Source: Bifidobacterium leontopitheci
Lineage (GTDB): Bacteria > Actinomycetota > Actinomycetes > Actinomycetales > Bifidobacteriaceae
Length of the DNA: 64,000 bases
NCBI RefSeq assembly: GCF_009193355.1
Contig: NZ_WBVT01000001.1
Coordinates: forward strand, 124,001-188,000
Reading direction: 5' to 3'
The position numbers and the translations under genes are program-made. The notes under the pieces were generated by a model. It was not told the DNA's origin. It did no database searches and was given only the letters and a program-made list of their open reading frames with translations. How positions within the stretch are numbered: the first letter of the stretch is position 1; every line of letters begins with the position of its first letter. Shown in pieces: positions 49,487 to 58,920 of the stretch.

Positions 49487-49627
49487 CGTCTCCTTCCCCG
49501 CGGCATCGCCCGGACGGGCTTTGCGATGAAATCCATGGTATCTCTGGCATGCCGGCAAGACACGCGCTAGTCTGGTACACGGCAAAAACGGCGACGGTTA
49601 TGCGTCGCCACTGGATGAGGAGGACGC

Positions 49628-50764
49628 ATGACCGACACCCGTGGAATCGAAGCGGCCATCTACGAGCGGCTGAGCCGCGTCATCGACCCTGAGCTGGGAC
49701 GCTCCGTCACCGATCTGGGCATGATCGCGGCCATCAACGCGACCACCGCTGATGGAGATGGGGCGGCGACCCCGGCGGACGGCCGTCCCGCCTACGACGT
49801 CACCGTACACGTCGAGCTGACCGTTCCCGGCTGCCCGCTGAGCGAGACCATCACCAACCAGATCAACGGGGCCATCGCCTCATACCCGGACGCGCGACTC
49901 ATCCCGCACATCGAAGTCGGCTCCATGAGCCGCGACAAGCTCAGCGACCTGGTCGCCGACCTCAAGGCCGAACGCAAGCAGAACCCGTTCAACAAGCCCG
50001 GCATAAAAACCCGCATCTTCGCCATCGCCTCCGGCAAGGGCGGCGTCGGCAAGTCGTCGGTCACCGCCAACCTCGCCGCCACGTTCGCGGCCCTCGGCTA
50101 TGACACGGCCGCCATCGACGCCGACATCTACGGGTTCTCGCTGCCGCGCCTGTTCGGCGTACACACGCAGCCCACCAACCTGAACGGCATGCTCATGCCC
50201 GTGACCGCGTGGGGGGTCAAGCTCATCTCCATCGGCATGTTCGCCGGCGCCGACCGGGCGATCCTGTGGCGTGGTCCTCGCCTGCAACGGTCTTTGGAAC
50301 AGTTCCTCTCCGACGTGTGGTGGGGCGAACCTGACGTGCTGCTGCTCGATCTTGCGCCCGGCACCGGCGACATGGCGATTTCGGTCGCGCAGGCGCTGCC
50401 CAATGCGGAGCTTGTCGTCGTCACCACCCCGCAGCCGAGCGCCTCCGACGTCGCCGTACGTTCCGGGCTCGTGGCGTTGCAGGTGCCGATGAAGGTGCGT
50501 GGCGTGGTGGAGAATATGAGCTACTACGAGCATAAGGGCGAGCGGCTGGAGATCTTCGGCCGCGGCGGCGGCGAGCGGGTCGCCGAGCAGCTGACCGACG
50601 CATTGGGTTATGAGGTGCCGCTTATGGCGCAGCTGCCATTGGAGCCGGAACTTCGGGAGACCGGCGAGGCCGGCCGGCCCGCGGTATTGAACGCCGACGG
50701 GGCGTTGAGACATGACGGCATCGGCGCCGAGTTCAAGGCACTTGCGGAGCGGCTGCTGCGGTGA
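49628..50764 (+). CDS. mrp: Mrp/NBP35-family iron-sulfur carrier ATPase
   Basis: A 378-aa ParA-like ATPase of the ApbC/Mrp group that carries Fe-S clusters to apoproteins. An N-terminal MIP18 domain (YERLSRVIDPELGRSVTDLG) precedes the deviant Walker A (ASGKGGVGKSSVTANLA), AAIDADIYGFSLPRLFG, and the switch segment LLDLAPGTGDMAIS. The usual C-terminal CxxC after ENMSY is absent here: the sequence reads ENMSYYEHKGERLEIFG. GAGGAGG fixes the start. TAGTCT at about 49569 is a likely -10. Confidence 0.9.
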   Translation: MTDTRGIEAAIYERLSRVIDPELGRSVTDLGMIAAINATTADGDGAATPADGRPAYDVTVHVELTVPGCPLSETITNQINGAIASYPDARLIPHIEVGSMSRDKLSDLVADLKAERKQNPFNKPGIKTRIFAIASGKGGVGKSSVTANLAATFAALGYDTAAIDADIYGFSLPRLFGVHTQPTNLNGMLMPVTAWGVKLISIGMFAGADRAILWRGPRLQRSLEQFLSDVWWGEPDVLLLDLAPGTGDMAISVAQALPNAELVVVTTPQPSASDVAVRSGLVALQVPMKVRGVVENMSYYEHKGERLEIFGRGGGERVAEQLTDALGYEVPLMAQLPLEPELRETGEAGRPAVLNADGALRHDGIGAEFKALAERLLR

Positions 50765-50771
50765 CCTCGAC

Positions 50772-50807
50772 CGTTCACGATTTGCCGGGCGCGTCAAATC
50801 GTGAACG
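50772..50807. repeat. 36-bp palindrome, left flank of the DUF559 cassette
   Basis: CGTTCACGATTTG - 10 nt - CAAATCGTGAACG, identical base for base and in the same orientation to 51989-52024. A related hairpin with a different loop lies at 50889-50924. Confidence 0.9.
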
Positions 50808-50927
50808 CCAAATGCACAAAAGCGAACATGGTTCCATAAGGGTTTCTAGCAATTGCAAGGGCCGCGCGTGTTCAATCGCACATAGGGCCGTTCACGATTT
50901 GCGTCATGACTTAAATCGTGAACGACC

Positions 50928-51764
50928 CTACGCCAGAATGGTCCCCATCCGCATCAGCTGACGCTGCCGTTCCATGAGCGCCCTTATCACCGCTATGATG
51001 CGTTTGCGGGAGGTCTCGTCGCGAAGATCGTCCGCAGTGACCAGGACGATTTCCCATCCTCTGAGCCTCAGCCGGTTGAGACGCCTTGCATCGGCCTTCA
51101 TCTGGGCCGGATCGGCATGATAATAGCCTTGATACTCTATGCCGAATTTGATTTCCGGATAGGCGATGTCGATGAAATTGAATTCCCCGTTCTCGAAGTC
51201 AATGCGGTGATTGGTCACGGGTTTGCCGATGTTGGCGCGCATGACGAGAACGACGACGACCGATTCCGGCGGGGAATCGGTGTTCTCAGCCAGATATGGC
51301 AGGATGTTGAGGCATTTCCTGCGCCCGGGGAACTGCGGGTTGTCATGAACATACCGTTCGATGTAGTCCAGTGTCGTCACTTTTCTTCTGCGGTCGCGGC
51401 ACATGAATGACCCTGCGGTCACGGCAAGGCTTTCCTCACTGCAATGCTGTGCGATCTGCGCCCATGCAGTTTGCGGCGAGACCACATGGAATCTGCCGGT
51501 GTAGTGCGGCCGTGGCTGCAGTTCGGCTTTCCATACATGGGTGATGGTCTGGCGTGATCGCCGTCGCGAGCCGCTGTCGGGGAAGACGATATGAGGTTTC
51601 GTCTTGTCCAGTAGGCAATCAGCAGGCGTCTGCACGCCCCAGTATTCGACGGCAGAGCAATGGGAGAACACGGGGATGAAACCCACGTCGTCGCATACGG
51701 CCAGAAAAAGCTCGGCTTGTTGTTCCGCTCGCTGCTGCGAGTCGTTCAGCATTATAGAGTTCAT
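50928..51764 (-). CDS. AbiEi-like/DUF559 protein (278 aa)
   Basis: The C-terminal third is a DUF559 domain, a relative of Vsr-type endonucleases of the PD-(D/E)xK fold: FNFIDIAYPEIKFGIEYQG, then KADARRLNRLRLRGWEIVLV. The N-terminal part (FIPVFSHCSAVEYWGVQTP) resembles the AbiEi-type or helix-turn-helix region often fused to DUF559 in actinobacteria. The frame is open to 51995, but that stretch contains a hairpin repeat, so ATG 51764 is preferred; no strong ribosome-binding site is seen. The gene is enclosed by four copies of one palindrome. Whether it is a nuclease, an antitoxin-like protein or a mobile-element passenger is open. Confidence 0.72.
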   Translation of the reverse strand: MNSIMLNDSQQRAEQQAELFLAVCDDVGFIPVFSHCSAVEYWGVQTPADCLLDKTKPHIVFPDSGSRRRSRQTITHVWKAELQPRPHYTGRFHVVSPQTAWAQIAQHCSEESLAVTAGSFMCRDRRRKVTTLDYIERYVHDNPQFPGRRKCLNILPYLAENTDSPPESVVVVLVMRANIGKPVTNHRIDFENGEFNFIDIAYPEIKFGIEYQGYYHADPAQMKADARRLNRLRLRGWEIVLVTADDLRDETSRKRIIAVIRALMERQRQLMRMGTILA

Positions 51765-51867
51765 AAGGTGAACCCTAAAGACTCTGTGATTGGCGTGCCA
51801 CTTTTCCGGGGCTATGTGGTCGGAGCTTAGGGCATTGAGCCGCCTTCGGCGTGTCGCGGCGTCTCGC

Positions 51868-51909
51868 CATCGTTCACGATTTGCACGGCCCTGCAAATCG
51901 TGAACGATG
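51868..51909. repeat. Perfect 18-bp-stem hairpin inside the DUF559 cassette
   Basis: CATCGTTCACGATTTGCA, a 6-nt loop, and the exact complement. It shares the GTTCACGATTTG core of the flanking palindromes but has a longer stem. Confidence 0.9.
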
Positions 51910-51988
51910 ATCATGTACGATTGCACATTACAACTGGCGGAATGATGCGGATGATGCCTCAGCATATGTGCGATTCTGTGCGGTTTTC

Positions 51989-52024
51989 CGTTCACGATTT
52001 GCCGGGCGCGTCAAATCGTGAACG
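51989..52024. repeat. 36-bp palindrome, right flank of the DUF559 cassette
   Basis: Identical direct copy of 50772-50807. The two define a 1,253-bp segment that contains the DUF559 gene and two further hairpins of the same family. Confidence 0.9.
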
Positions 52025-52035
52025 GTCATAGACAT

Positions 52036-52073
52036 GAAAAAGCCCCTGACGGGATTCCCATCAGGGGCCTTTT
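52036..52073 (-). terminator. Intrinsic terminator of glnA
   Basis: On the minus strand, GGCCCCTGA pairs with TCAGGGGC and is followed by TTTTTC. It begins just after the glnA stop. Confidence 0.85.
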
Positions 52074-52085
52074 CATAGCCATCTA

Positions 52086-53534
52086 TCAGATGTGGAAGTA
52101 CAGCTCGTACTCCAGCGGGGTCGGGGCCAGGCGGGCCTGGTCAATCTCGCCGCGCTTGAGGTCGATCCACGTCTCGATGAGGTCCGGCGTGAACACGTCG
52201 CCGGCGGTCAGGAAGTCGTGGTCCTCTTCAAGGGCGTTCAGGGCCTCGCCGAGGGAGCCCGGCACCTGCTTGATGCCCGCGTGCTCTTCCGGAGGCAGCT
52301 CGTAGAGGTCCTTGTCGACCGGCTCCGGGGGCTCGATGTGGTTGAGGATGCCGTCGAGGCCGGCCATCATCTGGGCGGAGAAGGCCAGGAACGGGTTGGA
52401 CGACGGATCCGGCGCACGGAACTCGATACGCTTGGAGGCGGGGGAGGTGCCGGCCAGCGGGATGCGGATGGCGGCGGAACGGTTACGGGCGGAGTACACC
52501 AGCGAGACCGGGGCCTCGAAGCCCGGAACCAGGCGGTGGTAGGAGTTCAGCGACGGGTTCGTGAACGCGACCACGGAGGAGGCGTGCTTGATCAGACCGC
52601 CGATGTACCAGCGGGCGATGTTGGACAGGCCGCCGTAGCCCTGCTCGTCGTAGAACAGCGGCTTGCCGTCCTTCCACAGGGACTGGTGGCAGTGCATGCC
52701 GGTGCCGTTGTCGCCTGCGATCGGCTTCGGCATGAAGGTGACGGCCTTGCCGGCGAGGGCTGCGGTCTCGTGGACGACGTACTTGTACTTCATCAGGTCG
52801 TCGCCTGCGTGCTGCAGCGTGTTGAAGCGGTAGTTGATCTCCTGCTGGCCGGCGCCTGCCACCTCGTGGTGGGAGCGCTCGAGCTGCAGGCCGACCTTCT
52901 GCAGGTTGGCGACCATGTCGTCGCGCAGGTCCTGGTAGTGGTCGCACGGGGGAACCGGGAAGTAGCCGCGCTTGACGCGGTTCTTGAAGCCGATGTTCGG
53001 GGTGCCGTCCTCTTCGGTGTCGACGCCGGAGTTCCACGGGGCCTCGATGGAGTCGACCTCGTAGAAGGAGCGCTGCATGGAGTTCTCGTAGCGGACCTTG
53101 TCGAAGATGAAGAACTCGGCCTCGGGAGCGAAGGATGCGGTGTCGGCGATGCCGGTGGACTTCAGGTAGGCTTCGGCCTTGCCGGCGACCTGACGGGGGT
53201 CACGGGAGTAGGGCTCGTCGGTCAGCGGGTCGACGATGGAGAAGGCCACGTCGAGGGTCTTGTGCTTGCGGAACGGGTCGACGAAGGCGGTCGTGACGTC
53301 CGGGACCAGCTTCATGTCGGACTCGTTGATGGCCTGGAAGCCCTGCACGGAGGAGCCGTCGAACGGCATGCCGTCGGTGAACGCGTTGTCCAGGAATTCG
53401 CTGACCGGCACGGTGAAGTGCTGCTGCACGCCGATCAGGTCGGTGAAGCGCACGGACACGTACTCGATGCCCTCCTTGTTGATCAGGGCTTCGACCTCTT
53501 CAGGCGTGTGGGCGAAAATCTTATTCTCTGCCAC
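52086..53534 (-). CDS. glnA: Glutamine synthetase, type I
   Basis: Makes glutamine from glutamate, ammonia and ATP in the cytoplasm as a dodecamer. The 482-aa protein shows the N-terminal latch loop [20 protein letters not shown], the ATP-site [21 protein letters not shown] with NTLQHAGD, the Glu flap region, and the adenylylation-site motif [10 protein letters not shown] with its Tyr, typical of GSI-beta. Control by adenylylation is therefore possible. The start is GTG with AAAGGAG five nt upstream. A TAGACT box on the minus strand at 53582-53587 gives a leader of about 40 nt. Single-gene unit with its own terminator. Confidence 0.96.
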   Translation of the reverse strand: MAENKIFAHTPEEVEALINKEGIEYVSVRFTDLIGVQQHFTVPVSEFLDNAFTDGMPFDGSSVQGFQAINESDMKLVPDVTTAFVDPFRKHKTLDVAFSIVDPLTDEPYSRDPRQVAGKAEAYLKSTGIADTASFAPEAEFFIFDKVRYENSMQRSFYEVDSIEAPWNSGVDTEEDGTPNIGFKNRVKRGYFPVPPCDHYQDLRDDMVANLQKVGLQLERSHHEVAGAGQQEINYRFNTLQHAGDDLMKYKYVVHETAALAGKAVTFMPKPIAGDNGTGMHCHQSLWKDGKPLFYDEQGYGGLSNIARWYIGGLIKHASSVVAFTNPSLNSYHRLVPGFEAPVSLVYSARNRSAAIRIPLAGTSPASKRIEFRAPDPSSNPFLAFSAQMMAGLDGILNHIEPPEPVDKDLYELPPEEHAGIKQVPGSLGEALNALEEDHDFLTAGDVFTPDLIETWIDLKRGEIDQARLAPTPLEYELYFHI

Positions 53535-53852
53535 GATCGCTCCTTTGGTTGTGAGATATCGTTGTGAACTTACAGAAGGTAAGTCTAGGAATGTGAGTTT
53601 CGCCCGCTCGTCATTTGGGTTACGAGTATGTTTCGTAATGGCGAACTTGGGTACGGAAACGGCTGTTTTCCAACGGTTCCGGTGTTTCGTGCGAGTTTGC
53701 CGCCGATGGGTGGCTGTTCCATGTTATGGACTTGCCGTGGACTGTGCGGTCGGCCGGGCCGCGGCGATTTCGGAAAGGAGCCATGATATGGGAAAGGCCG
53801 TTGCGGCGGTGTGCTGCAACGGCCTTGGGGTGCCTGAGTGCCGGCTGATATG
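53535..53852. other. Intergenic region: glnA promoter and terminator of the DUF4191 gene
   Basis: No gene. The glnA -10 box (TAGACT, minus strand) is at 53582-53587. A hairpin AAGGCCGTTGC - 11 nt - GCAACGGCCTT at 53794-53826 ends with TTTCCC on the minus strand and likely terminates the DUF4191 transcript. The stretch in between shows nothing I can name. Confidence 0.65.
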
Positions 53853-54647
53853 TCAGCGGCCGCGCATGGCGCGACGGCTGACCTTCTGCATACGCGTCGG
53901 GTCGATGCCCTTCGGGATGCCGGTGTTCTTGTTCTGCAGGGTGCTGAGTCGACGGTTCAGCGTCTCCAGCTCGGCCTTGGTGAGCAGGAAGCGCTCGCGC
54001 GGGTGGATCTTGGCGATGAGCGCGTTCTTGTGGTGGGTCGGGCGGTACGCCTTCTTGCGGATGACGGTGTTGCGCACGTTCTTGAGGCGGACCTGGCCTT
54101 CGCCCTTGCCGACCAGGATGCGGTAGACGGGGATGGAGGAGCCGGCGGTCACGCTCTTGATGTTCTGCTCCTGACGGTCCATGGCGTGCTTGACGCGGTG
54201 ATAGTCGCCTTCGCCCAGCAGGTAGACGCCGTTATAGCCGGTGCCGCGCCAGATGGCGTCCTTGGTGCGCGGGTCGATCCAGATCGGCTGCTCGGGGAAG
54301 TTGAAGCCGGCCTTGTTGATGTTGCGCAGCACGGTGACCGCGGCGCCCGGACGGCCTTCGAGCTGACGGTAGCCGACCATGTCCGCGCGGCGGGTGAGCA
54401 CGATGGTGGCCAGCAGGCAGCCGAGCATCACGCCCATGATCATCATGAACACCCATGTGATCACGGACCAGTGGAAGACGATGCCGAGCACGATGAACAC
54501 CACGACCGGCAGCAGCAGGCCGCAGGCCAGCAGCAGCGGGAGGATCTTGTCTTCTTTATAGGTGTACTTGAAGATCTGGATGATCTGCTTGATCGTGCTT
54601 TTCTTCTTCGGCTTGCTCTGCTTGTTCTTCTCGTCCTTGTCTGCCAT
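53853..54647 (-). CDS. DUF4191 membrane protein
   Basis: A 264-aa actinobacterial protein of unknown function. A Lys-rich N-terminus (MADKDEKNKQSKPKKKST) is followed by two spans (LPLLLACGLLLPVVVFIVLG and VFMMIMGVMLGCLLATIVL). The cytoplasmic part contains MVGYRQLEGRPGAAVTVLRN and a very basic C-terminus. GAGGAAG precedes the ATG. In actinobacteria DUF4191 genes commonly lie beside lipA/lipB or glnA; here it stands between glnA and lpd, which matches that context. Confidence 0.85.
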   Translation of the reverse strand: MADKDEKNKQSKPKKKSTIKQIIQIFKYTYKEDKILPLLLACGLLLPVVVFIVLGIVFHWSVITWVFMMIMGVMLGCLLATIVLTRRADMVGYRQLEGRPGAAVTVLRNINKAGFNFPEQPIWIDPRTKDAIWRGTGYNGVYLLGEGDYHRVKHAMDRQEQNIKSVTAGSSIPVYRILVGKGEGQVRLKNVRNTVIRKKAYRPTHHKNALIAKIHPRERFLLTKAELETLNRRLSTLQNKNTGIPKGIDPTRMQKVSRRAMRGR

Positions 54648-54845
54648 CTACTTCCTCGCTTGGGTTACGGGTGAACACACTGGGACATCAGTGTACCAGC
54701 AGTGTTGGCCCTGCGTTCATCTTCAGCATGTCATCATACATGCCGTGCAGCCGCCATGCGGCCGTTGCGCGCGTTCGTGTCGAACGGGCGCCGATCGCCT
54801 CGCTCCTCGCGGACGCCTGTTCGGCTGTCCTTTCCGCCGGCATGG

Positions 54846-56375
54846 TCACCGCGTGTGCAACGGTCTGCCATCCGCCTTGAGCAGCGTCTCGCCGAGCGTC
54901 TCGCTGAACGTGGGATGCGGGTGGATCAGCCGCGCCGCGTCACGCAGCGCAATCCGGTTGCCGACGAGCTGCTCCGCTTCGGCGATGATGTCGGAGGCGA
55001 CGGGCGCCACGATATGCACGCCGAGCACCACGGGGGTGTCCGGACGGTCCGAATAGACGCCGCTGACCAGCGACAGCGAGCCGCCGGAGCCACTCATCAT
55101 CATGCGTGCGTTCGACAGCATCGGATAGACGGTTTCCTTGGGTTCGGAGATGTCGTCCCGCGCCCGGGCCTGCGCAAGCGTCAGGCCCACGCTTGCCGCC
55201 TCCGGATTGGAGAAAACGACCTCGGGGATCGTCGTATCGTCGACTGGGGCGGGGGAGAGGCCGGCGATCGCTTCGGCGATGACGATGCCCTGCTCGAAGG
55301 CTCGATGCGCCAATGCGGGTCCGGTGGTGATGTCCCCCGAAGCCCAGATGCCGTCGACCGCGGTACGGCCAAGATCGTCGGTGCCGACGAACCCGTTCTC
55401 GTCAACGCGGACACCAGCGTCTTTCAGCCAGGGTGCGTCGGTGAGCGGGTCGCGGCCGATCGCCACCAGTACGAACTCCCCGGTCGTGTACTGTTCCGCC
55501 GTGCTGCCGTCAGAGGTGCCCGGCGTGCGCTGGTAATGCACGACGGCCCCCATGTTGACGCCCGTGTCGATTCGCGTGACGTTCGCATGGTCGATGATGT
55601 CGATGCCGTGACGGCGCAGTTCGCGGGTGAGCGTCACGCCGGATCGACGGTCCCATGCGGAGAGCACGCGGTCCTTGCGGATCAGCATCGTGACCTTGCA
55701 GCCGGCGGCGTTCCACATGGACGCGAACTCGACGGCGATGGCGCCTGCGCCGACGATGACCGCATTGTGCGGTATCGCCATCGCCAGAGCCCGGGTGGAG
55801 TCGATGATCGCGCCATGGAAGGGCGTTCCGGGCAGCGGACGTGGCGCCGACCCCATGGCGAGCACCACATGCCGTGCCGTGATGTCCACGTCAGCCGTGA
55901 GCTTCTCGGCCACTTCGGAGCGTACGAACCGTTCCACGACCGACGGCTCGCCATGCGCATCCTGATCATCCCCGCCACTCTGCGCCGAGATCCGCACCCG
56001 GAACGGACGCCCGGTCGCGTCCGCCACCGACCCTTCGCCGCGGTACACGGTCACGCCGCGATGCGCGAGCAGCCCGGCCAGCCCCTTCGTCATCGTGTCG
56101 ACGATGCGTTGCTTGTAATCGTGCAGAGCCTCGTAGTCGACGCCCTCGATCGTCGCGGAGATGCCTAGTTCTCGCCCATATCGAATCGAATCCAGCGTGT
56201 GCGTGGCGCTGATGAGCGCCTTGGACGGGATGCACCCGCGGTTCAGGCATGTGCCGCCCAGCGTGGCGTCCCGTTCGATCAGAGCCACCTTCAGTCCCAG
56301 CTCCGCCGCGCGCAAAGCCGTCGAGTACCCGCCCGGGCCGCCGCCGATAATCGCCACATCGTATGCTTCATCCAT
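54846..56375 (-). CDS. lpd: Dihydrolipoamide dehydrogenase family flavoprotein
   Basis: A 509-aa FAD-dependent disulfide oxidoreductase. It has the N-terminal FAD motif AIIGGGPGGYSTALRAAELG, the redox disulfide GGTCLNRGCIPSKALI, the NAD-binding IVGAGAIAVEFASMW, a second FAD motif (GIWASGDITTGPALAHRAF) and the C-terminal catalytic His-Glu region (LIHPHPTFSETLGETLL). AAAGGAG with a 5-nt spacer favours the second of two ATGs. No 2-oxoacid dehydrogenase, glycine-cleavage or lipoate genes are in the window, so the partner complex is not evident; other functions of LPD-like proteins are possible. Confidence 0.88.
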   Translation of the reverse strand: MDEAYDVAIIGGGPGGYSTALRAAELGLKVALIERDATLGGTCLNRGCIPSKALISATHTLDSIRYGRELGISATIEGVDYEALHDYKQRIVDTMTKGLAGLLAHRGVTVYRGEGSVADATGRPFRVRISAQSGGDDQDAHGEPSVVERFVRSEVAEKLTADVDITARHVVLAMGSAPRPLPGTPFHGAIIDSTRALAMAIPHNAVIVGAGAIAVEFASMWNAAGCKVTMLIRKDRVLSAWDRRSGVTLTRELRRHGIDIIDHANVTRIDTGVNMGAVVHYQRTPGTSDGSTAEQYTTGEFVLVAIGRDPLTDAPWLKDAGVRVDENGFVGTDDLGRTAVDGIWASGDITTGPALAHRAFEQGIVIAEAIAGLSPAPVDDTTIPEVVFSNPEAASVGLTLAQARARDDISEPKETVYPMLSNARMMMSGSGGSLSLVSGVYSDRPDTPVVLGVHIVAPVASDIIAEAEQLVGNRIALRDAARLIHPHPTFSETLGETLLKADGRPLHTR

Positions 56376-56527
56376 CATGACTCCTTTGTTGCCTGGGCGA
56401 TGCGTTCGCCCGTCCCCACCAACATTGCTGATAATAGTACATATGTATCAAGACATGTGGCGTGCGTGTCGTGCACGTACTCGGCCCCACCGCCGGACGG
56501 CGACTTCTGCCACCGTCCAACACATAT

Positions 56528-56559
56528 GAAAAGGACCCCGCACGGGTCATGCGGGGTCC
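56528..56559 (-). terminator. Intrinsic terminator of the DUF3043 gene
   Basis: GGACCCCGCA - 7 nt - TGCGGGGTCC followed by TTTTC on the minus strand, 37 nt after the DUF3043 stop. Confidence 0.8.
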
Positions 56560-56595
56560 AGATCAACGTCTATGCAACCGAAATCTATATAACCG

Positions 56596-57201
56596 TCACT
56601 CGGGCCAGTTGCCGTGCTTCGGGCTGCGCGGCTTCGGCAGGCGCCAGCGGCGCACCTGGATGGCGCGGCTCCACGCGTACGTGCCGGAACGCGATCCCTT
56701 GGCCACGGACGCCTCGCCGTACTTGGCGATGAGCTTCTTCTTGAGCTTGCGCCACATCACGGCCACGTCGATCACCACGGCGATCAGGTACGCGTACAGC
56801 GCGATCATCAGCGGCACCGACAGCGTCGGTCCCACGGCGGTCACGAGGATCGAGCCGACGAGCGTGATCACCGCCACGGGGATGAAGTACTCGCCGAGAT
56901 TGCGGCGGGCGTCCACATAGTCGCGGATGTACACGCGCCACGGCAGACGCTCGGCCTTCGGCATGCGGCTGATGTCGCCGGTGCGCATCGCCTCGTACTC
57001 CTGGTCCTCGCGCTTGCGCTGCCGCTCCCTCGCGGCCTTCGCGCTGGCCTTGCGGTCCTCCGGCACCAGCGGACGCAGGTTCTTCGCCTGCGCGTCCTTC
57101 ATCTTCGGGGTGGGGCGTCCCTTGCCTGATCCGGCGGACTTGCCGCCGTCGACCGGCTTCTGCGCCTCTTCCTTGTCCTTCTTGAACGGGTTCCATGTCA
57201 T
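56596..57201 (-). CDS. DUF3043 membrane protein
   Basis: A 201-aa actinobacterial protein of unknown function. The N-terminal 100 residues are highly charged (MTWNPFKKDKEEAQKP; KAARERQRKREDQEYEAM) and lead to the family segment MPKAERLPWRVYIRDYVDAR. Two spans follow (FIPVAVITLVGSILVTAVG and MIALYAYLIAVVIDVAVMW), then a basic C-terminus. TAATCT lies 8 nt before the ATG on the minus strand, so the message may be leaderless. A longer open frame upstream has no support. Confidence 0.87.
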   Translation of the reverse strand: MTWNPFKKDKEEAQKPVDGGKSAGSGKGRPTPKMKDAQAKNLRPLVPEDRKASAKAARERQRKREDQEYEAMRTGDISRMPKAERLPWRVYIRDYVDARRNLGEYFIPVAVITLVGSILVTAVGPTLSVPLMIALYAYLIAVVIDVAVMWRKLKKKLIAKYGEASVAKGSRSGTYAWSRAIQVRRWRLPKPRSPKHGNWPE

Positions 57202-57346
57202 AGTCCGTCAGATTACGGCCACGTATAGACGCCTCGGCCGCCGCCTGCCGCGCCCCGACCACGCCTTGAACCCGTTACAATGACACGTGACGCTACCGTT
57301 GATTTCCGGTCGCCGCGCGCGACGGCCGATGATGGAAAGGGGTCTC

Positions 57347-58714
57347 ATGACCGATACATTCTCCGAGGAGCTCCGCTCCCGCGTGGACGCCGACTTCGAC
57401 CGCGTGGTCGACCTGCTGGGCCGCAAGATCGCGCTCAAGTCCGTCTCGGCGCAGGGCATCACCGCCGAGCATATGAAGCGTTCGGCGCAGTTCGTCGCCG
57501 ACGAGCTGCGTGAGGTGGGCGTCGACGCGAAGGTCGTGCAGTCGACCAACCCGGACGGCACGCCCGGCGCATGGGAGGTCATCGGCTCGAAGGTCGTGGA
57601 CCCCGCCGCCCCGACCATCCTGCTGTACGCCCACCATGACGTGCAGCCGGTGCCCGACCCCGCCGCGTGGGACACCGACCCGTTCGTCGCCACCGAGGTC
57701 GACGGGCGCCTCTACGGCCGCGGCTCGGCTGACGACGGCGGCGGCATCGCCATCCACTCCGGCGCGCTCAAAGCGCTCGGCGACGACCTCAAGGTGAACG
57801 TCAAGGTGTTCATCGAAGGCGAGGAGGAGATGGGCTCCGCCAGCTTCATCCCGTTCATCGAAAGCCACCGCGACGACTTCGACTCCGACGTGATCGTCGT
57901 CGCCGACTCCGGCAACTGGTCCGCCGAAATCCCGAGCCTGACCACGTCCCTACGCGGCAACACGTGCGTGGACGTGCACGTCAAGGTGCTCGAGCATCCG
58001 GTACATTCCGGCCAGTACGGCGGCCCCATCCTCGACGCGAACACGCTCGCCGCCATGCTCATCTCCTCCCTGTACGACCGCGACGGCGACATCACCGTGC
58101 CCGGCATCGCCGCACAGGAGCCGGTCGGCGGCCTGCAGCGCGACCTGGACGAGCGGACCGTCCGCGCCGACGCCGGCGTGGTCGACGGCTTCACGCTCGC
58201 CGGCTCCGGCTCGCTCGCCTCCCGCCTGTGGACCAAGCCGAGCATCACCGTCATCGGCTTCGACGCGCACCCGGTCGAGGGCTCGTTCAACGTGATCAGC
58301 CCCGAGACCACGTTCCGCCTGTCCCTGCGCACCGCGCCCGGCCAGCGGCCAGAAGAGGCGCAGGACGCGCTCGCGACGTACCTCGAAGCGCACGCTCCAT
58401 TCGGCGCCGACGTGCGCGTGGACAAGCTGGAGAACGGCATGGGCTGGGCCATGGACCCGGACGCCGTCGCCACGAAGGATGCGCTGGAAGCCATGCAGGA
58501 CGCGTTCGGCGTCGAACCCGTCAACAAGGGCGAAGGCGGCTCCATCCCGTTCATCCCCGAACTGCAGCGCATCTTCCCTGCCGCGCAGGTGCTCGTCACC
58601 GGTCCGGAGGATCCGAAGGCGAACGCGCACAGCCCCAACGAGTCGATCAGCCTCTACGGGCTCAAGCGCAACATCCTCGCCGAGGCCCTGCTGCTTGACA
58701 AGCTCGGCCGCTGA
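57347..58714 (+). CDS. M20-family metallopeptidase (dipeptidase)
   Basis: A 455-aa zinc peptidase. Metal-ligand motifs are LLYAHHDVQPVPDP, GRGSADDGGGIAIH and the catalytic EGEEEMGSASF; the dimerisation lid follows, and the C-terminal NAHSPNESI contains the last histidine ligand. This pattern fits the ArgE/DapE/CPG2/dipeptidase branch with Gly-Asp-Asp spacing typical of cytosolic dipeptidases. AAAGGGG sets the ATG at 57347; a TACAAT box at 57276-57281 gives a leader of about 60 nt. It ends in a strong hairpin next to the peptide-system cluster. Peptide specificity is not known. Confidence 0.88.
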   Translation: MTDTFSEELRSRVDADFDRVVDLLGRKIALKSVSAQGITAEHMKRSAQFVADELREVGVDAKVVQSTNPDGTPGAWEVIGSKVVDPAAPTILLYAHHDVQPVPDPAAWDTDPFVATEVDGRLYGRGSADDGGGIAIHSGALKALGDDLKVNVKVFIEGEEEMGSASFIPFIESHRDDFDSDVIVVADSGNWSAEIPSLTTSLRGNTCVDVHVKVLEHPVHSGQYGGPILDANTLAAMLISSLYDRDGDITVPGIAAQEPVGGLQRDLDERTVRADAGVVDGFTLAGSGSLASRLWTKPSITVIGFDAHPVEGSFNVISPETTFRLSLRTAPGQRPEEAQDALATYLEAHAPFGADVRVDKLENGMGWAMDPDAVATKDALEAMQDAFGVEPVNKGEGGSIPFIPELQRIFPAAQVLVTGPEDPKANAHSPNESISLYGLKRNILAEALLLDKLGR

Positions 58715-58754
58715 CGCAGCCACGGCATAGACAGCCGATTCATGTGACCGCCAT

Positions 58755-58782
58755 GGCCGGACGGGACAAAAACCGTCCGGCC
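58755..58782 (+). terminator. Hairpin after the M20 peptidase
   Basis: Perfect 10-bp stem GGCCGGACGG - 8 nt - CCGTCCGGCC, without a U-tract. It touches the operator-like palindrome at 58783. Confidence 0.6.
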
Positions 58783-58799
58783 ATTCCCGTTTCGGGAAT
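58783..58799 (+). promoter_or_regulatory. Regulon palindrome, site 1
   Basis: ATTCCCG-TTT-CGGGAAT, a perfect 7-3-7 inverted repeat, followed by GCCGGCGGCGTGTCG. Its centre (58791) lies 50 bp before TATCCT at 58841. Sites 2 and 3 have the same sequence and spacing. Confidence 0.65.
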
Positions 58800-58920
58800 G
58801 CCGGCGGCGTGTCGCATCCCCGCGTTCCTCTGCCATTGCATATCCTGAAGCTACCCGCGTAGGAGCGGGCAGATGAGCCAGAACGTCAGGCGGCTCTTGG
58901 AACTCACGACGAGGTGCATC

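Noticed and set aside
51661..51680. Half of the CTCCC...TTCTCCCAT hairpin inside the DUF559 gene
   Set aside because: ATGGGAGAACACGGGGA matches one arm of the unit at 9646, but the other arm is missing and the stretch codes for FIPVFSHC in the protein, so chance cannot be excluded.
51765..51995. Upstream extension of the DUF559 protein
   Set aside because: It contains a perfect 42-bp hairpin of the intergenic palindrome family and no ribosome-binding site.
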